In this document: in pieces, positions 1-8,304 of the stretch
Layout of the letters: every line of letters begins with the position of its first letter
Numbering within the stretch: position 1 is the first letter of the stretch
Assembly (NCBI GenBank): GCA_015272215.1
Contig: JACYMD010000093.1
Coordinates: 186,001-250,000 of the forward strand
Direction: 5' to 3'
Source of the DNA: Rivularia sp. T60_A2020_040
GTDB lineage: Bacteria; Cyanobacteriota; Cyanobacteriia; Cyanobacteriales; Nostocaceae
Length of the DNA stretch: 64,000 nucleotides
Made by a program: the position numbers and the translations under genes
The notes under the pieces: generated by a model
Seen by the model: only the letters and a program-made list of their open reading frames with translations
What the model was told of the DNA's origin: nothing
Databases searched by the model: none

Positions 1-77
1 TAATTATTAAGAGTTTAAGTTTACGGAATTCTATTTTAGGAAGTGAATTAAACAGTAAGTGAAATGGCATGGCGTAT

Positions 78-115
78 GCTCTCTTTGCAATATAGTAAAG
101 AGGGCTATTTTCTTT
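78..115 (+). terminator. Rho-independent terminator of an upstream gene
   Basis: The sequence gctctctttgc pairs with gtaaagagggc (11 pairs, two of them G-T) around the loop aatata, and TATTTTCTTT follows. It lies upstream of atpB on the same strand, so it most likely ends a transcript that begins before this window. The call rests on the hairpin plus T-tract only. Confidence 0.6.
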
Positions 116-120
116 AGGAG

Positions 121-259
121 TTAGTTGACAGTTGACAGTTGACAGTTGACAGTTGGGAGTGAGGAGTGAGGAGTTGGGAGTGAGGAGTTAGGAGTTAGGA
201 GTTGACAGTTGACAGTTGGGAGTGAGGAGTGAGGAGTTGGGAGTGAGGAGTTGGGAGTT
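121..259. repeat. Short tandem repeats (gttgaca and ggagtga types)
   Basis: Four copies of the heptamer GTTGACA are followed by alternating GGGAGTGAGGA and GGAGTTAGGA units, then two more GTTGACA and another GGAGTGAGGA run. This is the short tandemly repeated repetitive (STRR) type of sequence typical of Nostocales intergenic DNA. No gene is seen in positions 1-439 apart from this, a terminator and a second repeat. Confidence 0.85.
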
Positions 260-300
260 TTAGCGAGCGGGTGTCCGCTAGGATATATAGTGAGCAGGAA

Positions 301-336
301 CTGATAACTGATAACTGATAACTGATAACTGATAAC
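301..336. repeat. STRR, ctgataa heptamer
   Basis: Five tandem copies of CTGATAA lie about 100 bp before the atpB start codon, so they are within or close to its promoter or leader region. The same heptamer recurs just before natG and before the HAD hydrolase gene. Confidence 0.85.
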
Positions 337-427
337 TTAATCGTGTCGTTCGGTGCTAATCTTGAAGATGACATGAGTTAATCTTAAAGTCTCTACGTCT
401 GTAAAGAGTAAAAATATAGCTTCGTAA

Positions 428-1888
<1,461 letters not shown>

Positions 1889-1892
1889 ATAA

Positions 1893-2036
1893 TAGTTAGT
1901 GGTTAGTGGTTAGTGGTTAGTGGTTGGTGGATAGTGGTTAGTAGTTAGTGGTTAGTAATCAAATATCAACCAACAGCCCTCAACCATCAACTATCAACTA
2001 TCAACCATCAACCATCAACCATCAACCAACAACAAT
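1893..2036. repeat. STRR block between atpB and atpC
   Basis: Copies of GTGGTTA run into copies of ATCAACC and ATCAACT, which are close to the reverse complement of the first set, so the transcript could fold back on itself between the two cistrons. A further run of near-identical AAAATCTAAAATCC units (about 2069-2096) reaches right up to the atpC start. Confidence 0.85.
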
Positions 2037-2098
2037 GATTTTGTCTCTTTTTCACAAGAACATAATCCAAAATCTAAAATCCAAAATCTAAAATTGAA

Positions 2099-2512
2099 AT
2101 GACATTAACCGTTCGTGTAATCTCCCCAGATAAAACAGTTTGGGATTCAACGGCTGAAGAAGTCGTTTTGCCCAGCACCACCGGACAACTTGGTATCCTT
2201 AGTGGACACGCACCATTATTGACTGCTTTGGATACAGGTGTAATGCGAGTACGTGCTGATAAAAATCAAGATTGGGTGGCGATCGCCCTTTTGGGTGGCT
2301 TTGCGGAAGTGGAAGAAGATGAAGTCACAATTTTAGTTAACGGTGCCGATAAAGGTGATGCAATTGACCTTGAAGATGCCCGTAGTGCTTTTAATGAAGC
2401 CCAAACTCGTCTAAACCAAGTTCCACAAGGGGACAGACAAGCCCAAATCCAGGCTACTCAAACCTACAAACGCGCCCGCGCTCGTTTTCAAGCTGCTGGT
2501 GGTATGGTGTAA
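2099..2512 (+). CDS. atpC: ATP synthase F1 subunit epsilon
   Basis: This is the epsilon subunit of F1, which links the rotor to the catalytic head and inhibits ATP hydrolysis. The 137 residues are normal length. The N-terminal beta-sandwich is recognisable from [20 protein letters not shown] and the [16 protein letters not shown] stretch. The C-terminal half (about residues 88-137) is the two-helix hairpin. It lies downstream of atpB in the same direction and is probably co-transcribed with it. There is no clear Shine-Dalgarno sequence because the spacer ends in AAAATCTAAAATTGAAATG repeat sequence. Confidence 0.97.
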   Translation: MTLTVRVISPDKTVWDSTAEEVVLPSTTGQLGILSGHAPLLTALDTGVMRVRADKNQDWVAIALLGGFAEVEEDEVTILVNGADKGDAIDLEDARSAFNEAQTRLNQVPQGDRQAQIQATQTYKRARARFQAAGGMV

Positions 2513-2556
2513 ATATCTAGATTTTAGCAAATTTTAGTTGAGTCTAATACACTAAA

Positions 2557-2614
2557 ACCTCATCCCCTTCCCCTCTCCTTAACAAGGAGAGGGGTTAAGA
2601 GGGCGGGGTGAGGT
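2557..2614. repeat. Nested hairpin element (CCTCATCCCC family)
   Basis: The outer arms ACCTCATCCCC and GGGGTGAGGT enclose a perfect 11-bp inner stem, CCCCTCTCCTT/AAGGAGAGGGG. A related element with the same architecture lies at 37649-37707. It is a dispersed palindromic repeat and may add transcript 3'-end stability downstream of atpC. Confidence 0.75.
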
Positions 2615-2668
2615 AAAATTTGTATTCCACCCAAGTGAAAACCGCTATATATTGATATTTACCTTAAG

Positions 2669-2704
2669 AACTCCTCCTTTGCATCTGCTTGGGGGAGTTT
2701 TAAT
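2669..2704 (+). terminator. Terminator of atpB-atpC
   Basis: AACTCCTCC pairs with GGGGGAGTT (nine pairs, one G-T) and is followed by TTTAATTGTT. It is on the correct strand and about 155 bp after the atpC stop. A second hairpin, ATTGAGGGAA/TTCCCTCAAT at 2763-2798, sits between this and the convergent PSRP-3 gene and could serve that gene, but it lacks a T-tract. Confidence 0.65.
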
Positions 2705-2820
2705 TGTTATAGATAAAACAATAAGTAATAGTTAAAATTACGGAAGTTAAGGATATAATTCCATTGAGGGAAGGGTGCTTTCCCAAAATTCCCTCAATTG
2801 GTGTTGGTCTATTTAGAGAC

Positions 2821-3162
2821 TTAATTACTACCTGTAAAGATAACTTCAGGAAATTTCCCTTGAGCTTCTGACATCGGTCGTTTTCTGCCTTCTTCTTGCC
2901 AATAATTAATCACTTCTGTTGCTTTATTGAGTACCTCTACTCGCTCTACTTCAGCAATCCAGTGTTTCGATTCTAACTCATTTTTTAGCTCCTCCCACGC
3001 ATCAGTCCGAGGCCAAAAAAAGTACTTTGTCAAAGGGCTAAAACCTTTACCTACCACCTGATCGACTGCTAAAGCGACGTTATCATCTAACCAGAGAATC
3101 TTCAAGATAAACTTGGATAACTGTTCTTGAGTTGGAGTTGGAGTTGGAGTTGGATTTTCCAT
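2821..3162 (-). CDS. 30S ribosomal protein PSRP-3 (Ycf65)
   Basis: This 113-residue protein matches the PSRP-3/Ycf65 family, a small-subunit ribosomal protein found in cyanobacteria and plastids and absent from E. coli. The core is recognised from [39 protein letters not shown] and [15 protein letters not shown]. The ATG at 3162 opens an N-terminal Pro-Thr run (PTPTPTPT, residues 4-11) encoded by a GGAGTT/AACTCC hexamer repeat that resembles the intergenic repeats, so the first dozen residues are probably recent and unstructured. It is a single gene, convergent with atpC. Confidence 0.9.
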   Translation of the reverse strand: MENPTPTPTPTQEQLSKFILKILWLDDNVALAVDQVVGKGFSPLTKYFFWPRTDAWEELKNELESKHWIAEVERVEVLNKATEVINYWQEEGRKRPMSEAQGKFPEVIFTGSN

Positions 3163-3252
3163 ATATTTTTTAAGTAACCATGAATAACATCAGCAATCGC
3201 CTATTTTAACTTATTACCTCACCACCTGAGCAATTACCTTTGGGAAATCTAT

Positions 3253-3392
3253 TGAGTTAGGAGTTATGAGTTAAGAGTTAGGAGTTATGAGTTAAGAATT
3301 AGAAATATTGCTTATTGTTTACTGGTAAGTGGTCGCAGATTATTGTTAACTGTTAACTGTTAACTGTCAACTGTCAACTGATAACTGATAAC
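3253..3392. repeat. STRR cluster upstream of the HAD gene
   Basis: GAGTTAGGAGTTATGAGTTAAGA units (3253-3300) are followed by TTAACTG, TCAACTG and ATAACTG heptamers (about 3345-3392). The last unit ends directly at the GTG start codon of the next gene, leaving no recognisable ribosome binding site. Confidence 0.85.
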
Positions 3393-3393
3393 C

Positions 3394-4200
3394 GTGAATC
3401 AACAAACTTCCATTCCTGCTATTGTTGTGTTTGATATTGATGGTGTAGTGCGTGATGTGTCGGGTTCTTATCGACGAGCCTTAGCAGATACTGTAGAGCA
3501 TTTTACCGCACAAACTTATCGTCCCACAGCAGATGATATTGACCGTCTTAAATCTGAAGGTGTATGGAATAATGATTGGGAAGGTTCTCAAGAGTTAATT
3601 TATCGTTACTTTGAAACTCAAGGGCAATCTCGCGAGCAAGTAAATCTGGATTACGAATCGATTGTTGCTTTTTTTCAATCGCGTTATCGAGGTAATGATT
3701 CTAATAATTTGACAGGATATATTCGCGACGAACCGTTATTATTACAACCTAGCTACTTAAATCAACTTACCGAAGCTGGGATTTGTTGGGGATTTTTTAG
3801 CGGTGCTACTCGTGCTTCAGCGACCTATGTTTTGCAACAACGTCTGGGTTTACAATCTCCCGTATTAATTGCAATGGAAGATGCACCAGGTAAACCAGAC
3901 CCCACAGGACTATTTTCGACACTAGAATTACTTCAATATAGTATTAACAATATTAATAATTCACCACCAATAATTTACGTTGGAGATACGGTAGCTGATA
4001 TGTACACCGTAGAAAAAGCGCAAAATATTCAGCCAAACCGTACTTGGATTGCTGTAGGAGTATTACCCCCTCATGTACAGCAAACAACACAAAAGCGAGA
4101 TGATTACACCGAGTCACTCAAAAAAGCCGGAGCAAAAATAGTTTTAAGTAACGTTCAAGAATTAACTCCAGAGAAAATTCAGAAGTTAGTTGACAGTTGA
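3394..4200 (+). CDS. HAD-superfamily hydrolase, TIGR01548-type
   Basis: This 268-residue protein is a haloacid dehalogenase-like phosphatase of the subfamily IA type often annotated TIGR01548; its substrate is unknown. Motif I is VVFDIDGVV (Asp14 and Asp16). A Ser/Thr motif II is in FFSGATRAS, the motif III Lys is probably in GKPDP, and motif IV is VGDTVADM. The GTG at 3394 follows the repeat block directly. The last five codons and the stop (LVDS*) are read from the GTTGACA repeat that continues downstream, so the native C-terminus appears to have been overwritten by a repeat. Confidence 0.85.
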   Translation: MNQQTSIPAIVVFDIDGVVRDVSGSYRRALADTVEHFTAQTYRPTADDIDRLKSEGVWNNDWEGSQELIYRYFETQGQSREQVNLDYESIVAFFQSRYRGNDSNNLTGYIRDEPLLLQPSYLNQLTEAGICWGFFSGATRASATYVLQQRLGLQSPVLIAMEDAPGKPDPTGLFSTLELLQYSINNINNSPPIIYVGDTVADMYTVEKAQNIQPNRTWIAVGVLPPHVQQTTQKRDDYTESLKKAGAKIVLSNVQELTPEKIQKLVDS

Positions 4201-4219
4201 CAGTTGACAGTTGACAGTT
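4187..4219. repeat. GTTGACA STRR overlapping a stop codon
   Basis: Four copies of GTTGACA begin inside the HAD hydrolase reading frame, provide its TGA stop at 4198-4200 and continue into the spacer. Confidence 0.85.
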
Positions 4220-4262
4220 CTGATTTATTTCTCCCCATTCTCCCTAACCCCATCTACCAATC

Positions 4263-4361
4263 ATGCTAAAAAACAGACAACTTGCTGCTCACGAGCAAGC
4301 AATGGAAATTTTGAATACTCTTGCAGCTTCGTTTGTCATAACTTATGTGGCGAACTACTAG
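4263..4361 (+). pseudogene. Possible gene remnant (32 codons)
   Basis: An ATG-initiated frame of 32 codons starts LKNRQLAAHEQAMEILNTLA and stops at a TAG inside a short sequence (ATAACTTATGTGGCGAA) that recurs with small changes at about 61477. The composition looks protein-like, with an amphipathic helix, and the start vaguely resembles the N-terminus of condensation-domain acyltransferases. That resemblance is from memory and weak. It could be a 5' fragment truncated by repeat sequence, or chance. Confidence 0.25.
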
Positions 4362-4371
4362 TTTTGCTAGA

Positions 4372-4445
4372 GTTAGGAGTTAGTGGTTAGTAGAAAATAA
4401 CAATCATCAACTATCAACTGTCAACTGTCCACTGTCCACTGTCAA
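4372..4445. repeat. STRR block before the TauE/SafE gene
   Basis: GTTAGGAGTTAGTGGTTAG is followed, after a short gap, by ATCAACT, GTCAACT and GTCCACT heptamers that end seven bases before the next start codon. Confidence 0.85.
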
Positions 4446-4451
4446 GAAAAA

Positions 4452-5222
4452 ATGGAAAATTGGTTTATTTTAGTAATTAGTGGATTAGCTTCAGGTATTC
4501 TCGCTGGATTGTTAGGTATTGGTGGTGGTACTATTTTGGTACCTTTACAATTGGCGTTTGGATATACACCATTACAAGCTGTTGCTACTAGTAGTTTAGC
4601 AATTGTTATTACAGCGACTTCTGGAACTATTCAGAATTGGCGCATGGGCTATATAAATATTCAAAGGGTGATTTTACTCGGAATTCCAGCCGTAGTTACA
4701 GCTTATTTGAGTGCTGGATTCACAAAATTTATTCCTGCAAAAAATCAATTAGTTTCTTTTGGAATTTTACTTTTATTTACTATTTATTTAGTCGATTTAC
4801 GCAAGAACTTATCTAAAAAACAACAAGAAACCGAACAAAATCAACAATCAAAAATTAGTTCTATTATTTCGAGAATTGTCACCGGAGGAGCAGCCGGAAT
4901 ATTAGCAGGTATATTCGGTGTGGGTGGTGGTGTAATTATGGTACCGTTACAAATTCTTTTACTAGGAGAAACTATAAAAGTTGCAATTCAAACGAGTTTA
5001 GGAGTAATCGTCCTCAGTTCTATTTCTGCTGCTACTAGACACGCTTTTGAAGGTAATATATTAGTTGTTCCAGGTTTAATTTTAGGATTTGGTGGACTTG
5101 TAGGAGCGCAACTGAGTACTCGGTTTTTGCCTCGATTACCAGACCAAATTGTGAGCTTAGCATTTCGTATTGGACTTGCTATTTTAGCGGTTTATGTTTT
5201 TTGGAAGGCAACTACGGTTTAA
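4452..5222 (+). CDS. Sulfite exporter TauE/SafE family (TSUP) permease
   Basis: This is a 256-residue integral membrane protein of the TSUP family, whose members move sulfite, sulfonates or other organic anions across the inner membrane. The two family repeats are clear. The first is GILAGLLGIGGGTILVPLQL near residue 15 and the second is GILAGIFGVGGGVIMVPLQI near residue 150, each preceding further hydrophobic helices. A hydrophilic Lys/Gln/Glu-rich loop (about residues 120-135) separates the halves. No neighbour points to a substrate. The start follows a repeat with only AAGAAAAA between, so the ribosome binding site is weak. Confidence 0.88.
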   Translation: MENWFILVISGLASGILAGLLGIGGGTILVPLQLAFGYTPLQAVATSSLAIVITATSGTIQNWRMGYINIQRVILLGIPAVVTAYLSAGFTKFIPAKNQLVSFGILLLFTIYLVDLRKNLSKKQQETEQNQQSKISSIISRIVTGGAAGILAGIFGVGGGVIMVPLQILLLGETIKVAIQTSLGVIVLSSISAATRHAFEGNILVVPGLILGFGGLVGAQLSTRFLPRLPDQIVSLAFRIGLAILAVYVFWKATTV

Positions 5223-5257
5223 TTAGTAATCGAATTTTATTTATTCCAAAATTACTA

Positions 5258-5590
5258 TTATGAACCTAGTTTAAACGCTTCAACAAACAAGTTATAAATA
5301 AAACCTACTTTAAAGTAATTAAGTGATTCTACCCACAACAGTCGCTGTTGTTTTGGAGGTCTTCTATAGACTATTCGGCTGCTAAATTCTGTTAAAAATA
5401 CTAAAAATCCAGCTACAACAATATCCAACTCGGCTTTTTGTCCTGTTGTAGTCGAGATTACTGTTCCCATAAGAAAACCAAACAAAAAACTGATTATCAG
5501 TAGCGATATTCTCCGCCAAGGATTAAGAAACCATAGCGCTATGTTTCTGACAATTAAATCGAATAGGGAGTTTAAACGAGTGTTTTGCAT
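5258..5590 (-). CDS. ycf20: Ycf20 / DUF565 family membrane protein
   Basis: This 110-residue protein matches the DUF565/Ycf20 family shared by cyanobacteria and plastids. The plant member is associated with non-photochemical quenching, but the cyanobacterial role is not established. Hydrophobic segments lie at about residues 28-48 and 57-68. The family pattern NPWRRISLLIISFLFGFLMG and the FSSRIVYRR stretch support the call. The C-terminal VESLNYFKVGFIYNLFVEAF is also typical. It is convergent with the TSUP gene (36 bp between stops) and divergent from the glycosyltransferase. Confidence 0.85.
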   Translation of the reverse strand: MQNTRLNSLFDLIVRNIALWFLNPWRRISLLIISFLFGFLMGTVISTTTGQKAELDIVVAGFLVFLTEFSSRIVYRRPPKQQRLLWVESLNYFKVGFIYNLFVEAFKLGS

Positions 5591-5740
5591 TTAGGAGTTA
5601 GTGGATAGTGGTTACTTGATATTTGATAGTGGTTAGCAGCGCGTTAACCTCACCTTCCGGGTGAACAATCGCTTTGAACCCTATCCGATAGGACATAGTG
5701 CCAACCGGAAAGCTCGCTATATACATAATATTAATCACCA

Positions 5741-5816
5741 ATCCCCCATTACCCATTACCAATTACCAATTATTAATTACCAATTCCCAATTACCCATTA
5801 CCAATCCGCAATTACC
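5741..5816. repeat. ATTACCA-type STRR in the Ycf20-glycosyltransferase spacer
   Basis: Multiple copies of ATTACCCATT, ATTACCAATT and close variants fill part of the 354-bp spacer. The rest of 5591-5944 holds a short GGTTAGTGGATAGT repeat and no supported gene. One open frame runs through the repeats but looks like repeat translation. Confidence 0.8.
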
Positions 5817-5944
5817 CATCTTTATAAGGAACCGGGCATAATTATGACAGTCATTTTAATCTGGAATAGTATTGTTGTCTCTTAATATTGACTAACAAGT
5901 GATTAATAATGACTAATAACTAGTGTCCCACTGATTATAAACTA

Positions 5945-7759
5945 ATGACTCAAAGTGTTTCAAACCATTTGTGGAAGAATATAGAAAAGCGTCCAGCTTT
6001 GGCTGTGATGTTGTCGATGTTATGGCTGATGTTAGTTACGGGGATAGCTTTTTTTTGGCATTTGGGAAGCATTAGCTTGATTGATGAGACTGAGCCGCTG
6101 TTTGCGGAAGCTTCTCGCCAAATGTATGTCACGGGTGATTGGATTACGCCTTATTTTAACGGGGAGACTCGTTTCGATAAACCTGCGTTGATTTACTGGT
6201 GTCAAGCAATAGCTTACATGATTTTTGGGGTTAATGAATGGGCGGTGCGTTTACCTTCGGCGATCGCTGCTTTGGCAATGATTGCTTTAGCATTTTATAC
6301 TTTGTACTGGTATCAAGCTCAAACTGATGATTTAGAAGGGGTTTACCGTGCTTCTCGACGTTGCTTAACTGCTGGTTTGGGTGCTACTGTTATCGCTTTG
6401 AATCCGGAAACCATTGCTTGGGCTAGGGTGGGTGTTTCGGATATGCTGCTTACCGGATGTATGGCTTCGGGTTTGTTATGTTTCTTTTTGGGATATGCCC
6501 AGCCTCCGACATCTTCAGTAAAAGCACGGTGGTATTTTGCTTTTTATGTATTAATTGGATTAGCTATTTTAACTAAGGGTCCGGTGGGTATTGTTTTACC
6601 GGGTTTGATTATTTTGCTATTTTTGGTTTATTTAGGGAATTTTTGGCAAATTGTACGGGAAATCCGCTTAATTCGGGGTATGCTCGTTATCTGTGCCGTG
6701 TCATTGCCTTGGTATCTATTAGTAACTTGGCGCAATGGTTGGAATTTTATTGATTCCTTTTTTGGGTTACATAATGTTGAACGGTTTACAGAAGTTGTTA
6801 ACGGACATTCGGCTCCGTGGTATTTTTATTTTATAGTTGTAACGGTCGGCTTTGCTCCTTATTCAGTTTATTTACCTATGGCGATCGCCAGGTTAAAGTT
6901 GTGGGAGCGTAAATCATGGATGGCTACGGAACGTTCTCAACAGCTTGGTTTATTTGCTTGTTGTTGGTTTATCGGTGTTTTCAGTTTTTTTACGATTGCT
7001 GTTACTAAGCTTCCCAGCTATGTACTACCTTTAATGCCAGCTGCTGGTATTTTGATAGCGTTGTTATGGAGCAATTTGATTGTAGATACGGATAAGCAAC
7101 CAGTAAAAACAAGTTCTCCTGATAGCTCTTCGTCGTTATCTCCCGTCTTAATTTCCTCACCTTTAATGCAAGCAAGCGGTTGGTTAAACGTAATTTTTAC
7201 GTCAGCGTTAGGATTTACGCTTTTGCGCGTTAGCAGTTTAATCGGTTATGATCCTGCAGCACCGAATTTTCCTCAAATGCTGCAAAAATCTAATTTACCA
7301 GTTTTAGCAGGCATAATTTGGTTAGCTGCGGCTGTAATTATTGCGATTTTATTAATACGTCGTCGTTATTTACATTTAATAGTTATAAATTTGTTAGCGT
7401 TTACAGTATTCATGATATTTGTTCTGACTCCAACTTTATTTGTATACGACCAAAGCCGTCAACTACCTTTAAAACAATTATCCCAATTAGCGGTACAAGT
7501 ACAAAAATCTGGGGAAGAATTAATCCAGGTTGGTTTTAAAAAACCTAGTATCGCTTTTTATGCTCAACGGAGAATCAATTATATTCAAAGCAATCAAGAA
7601 GCAGCAGATTACATTCAAAATCAAGCTAAGTTCAACTCAGTATTGATGATTGTACAACCGAAAAAAATTCCTGAAATTGGTTTAAAACCAACCAAATATC
7701 AAAGTTTAGCCGAGAAAACAGCTTATCATTTGATTCGAGTCGAAACTAATCAACAATAA
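5945..7759 (+). CDS. ArnT-like glycosyltransferase family 39 protein
   Basis: This 604-residue polytopic membrane protein belongs to the GT39/PMT superfamily, which transfers sugars from polyprenyl-phosphate donors on the outer face of the inner membrane. The first periplasmic loop carries the acidic motif DETEPLFAEASRQM (around residues 47-60) and the FDKPALIYW segment typical of ArnT-like enzymes. About ten hydrophobic helices follow, and a soluble C-terminal part spans about residues 500-604. A Ser-rich stretch (PDSSSSLSPV) interrupts the middle. The acceptor cannot be told from sequence; lipid or protein are both possible. No linked glycan genes are seen. Confidence 0.85.
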   Translation: MTQSVSNHLWKNIEKRPALAVMLSMLWLMLVTGIAFFWHLGSISLIDETEPLFAEASRQMYVTGDWITPYFNGETRFDKPALIYWCQAIAYMIFGVNEWAVRLPSAIAALAMIALAFYTLYWYQAQTDDLEGVYRASRRCLTAGLGATVIALNPETIAWARVGVSDMLLTGCMASGLLCFFLGYAQPPTSSVKARWYFAFYVLIGLAILTKGPVGIVLPGLIILLFLVYLGNFWQIVREIRLIRGMLVICAVSLPWYLLVTWRNGWNFIDSFFGLHNVERFTEVVNGHSAPWYFYFIVVTVGFAPYSVYLPMAIARLKLWERKSWMATERSQQLGLFACCWFIGVFSFFTIAVTKLPSYVLPLMPAAGILIALLWSNLIVDTDKQPVKTSSPDSSSSLSPVLISSPLMQASGWLNVIFTSALGFTLLRVSSLIGYDPAAPNFPQMLQKSNLPVLAGIIWLAAAVIIAILLIRRRYLHLIVINLLAFTVFMIFVLTPTLFVYDQSRQLPLKQLSQLAVQVQKSGEELIQVGFKKPSIAFYAQRRINYIQSNQEAADYIQNQAKFNSVLMIVQPKKIPEIGLKPTKYQSLAEKTAYHLIRVETNQQ

Positions 7760-7823
7760 ACCTTGCTACTCCCCCGAACCGCTCTCAGATTACCTTTCAC
7801 CCATGGAGTGTGCGGTTCATCTC

Positions 7824-7951
7824 TTTTTACCTCTTTCCTCTGTCTTGAAAAGTTGCTCATGGGGGAGACCCCCAAGACCGCACTTTCCGCTGCGCTAAGA
7901 GCGTCTAGTAAGGTTTTTTAATTGGTAATCTTCTGCCGGCAAGGGAGTAGT
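7824..7951. repeat. Dispersed element ending TCTTCTGCCGG-AAGGGAGTA
   Basis: The segment starts with a CTCTTTTTACCTCTTTCCTC run and ends with GGTAATCTTCTGCCGGCAAG plus GGAGTAG. The same blocks in the same order occur at 18305-18397 and, inside a reading frame, at 36317-36425. This copy has about 40 extra bases in its middle, including a GGGGGAGACCCCC-like palindrome. Confidence 0.7.
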
Positions 7952-7962
7952 TGTTATCAGAA

Positions 7963-8049
7963 AGCCAGAGGCTGGTTTATTTTCACCAGGGAGCCAGAGG
8001 CTGGTTTATTTTCACCAGGGAGCCAGAGGCTCCCACTACCTCTACCCCG
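7963..8049. repeat. 29-bp tandem repeat, three units
   Basis: Units start at 7963, 7992 and 8021 with AGCCAGAGGCT; the first two are identical and continue TGGTTTATTTTCACCAGGG. The third runs instead into CCCACTAC, completing the dispersed hairpin ACCAGGGAGC-GCTCCCACTAC that is also found at 18167 and 61427. The remaining spacer to 8304 holds two small palindromes (AGTCCATT/AATGGACT near 8168 and CTGGGACT/AGTCCCAG near 8195) and no gene. Confidence 0.85.
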
Positions 8050-8304
8050 GATAATTATTTTCTTCTCCCTTCTCCCTACCTGATATCTTGCACAGAGCCG
8101 CATAATCAACTACATAATCAAAAATATAAATAAAAATATTACTAACATAAAAATATAATATTTTTAGTCCATTTTAATGGACTTATGCTATCAGACTGGG
8201 ACTTGCAGTCCCAGGTGGGTAAGAACCACAGGAAAACAATTCGTAATTATTTTAACGATAGATTTCTATGGTGCAAGATGTAAACTACTCCCTCTACCAA
8301 CTAA

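Noticed and set aside
121-340. Possible CRISPR array from regularly repeated heptamers
   Set aside because: Units are 7-11 bp, directly tandem and without unique spacers; there are no cas genes nearby. These are STRRs.
5661-5885. 74-codon open frame upstream of the glycosyltransferase
   Set aside because: Most of it translates ATTACCA-type tandem repeats, with no protein-like pattern or ribosome binding site.
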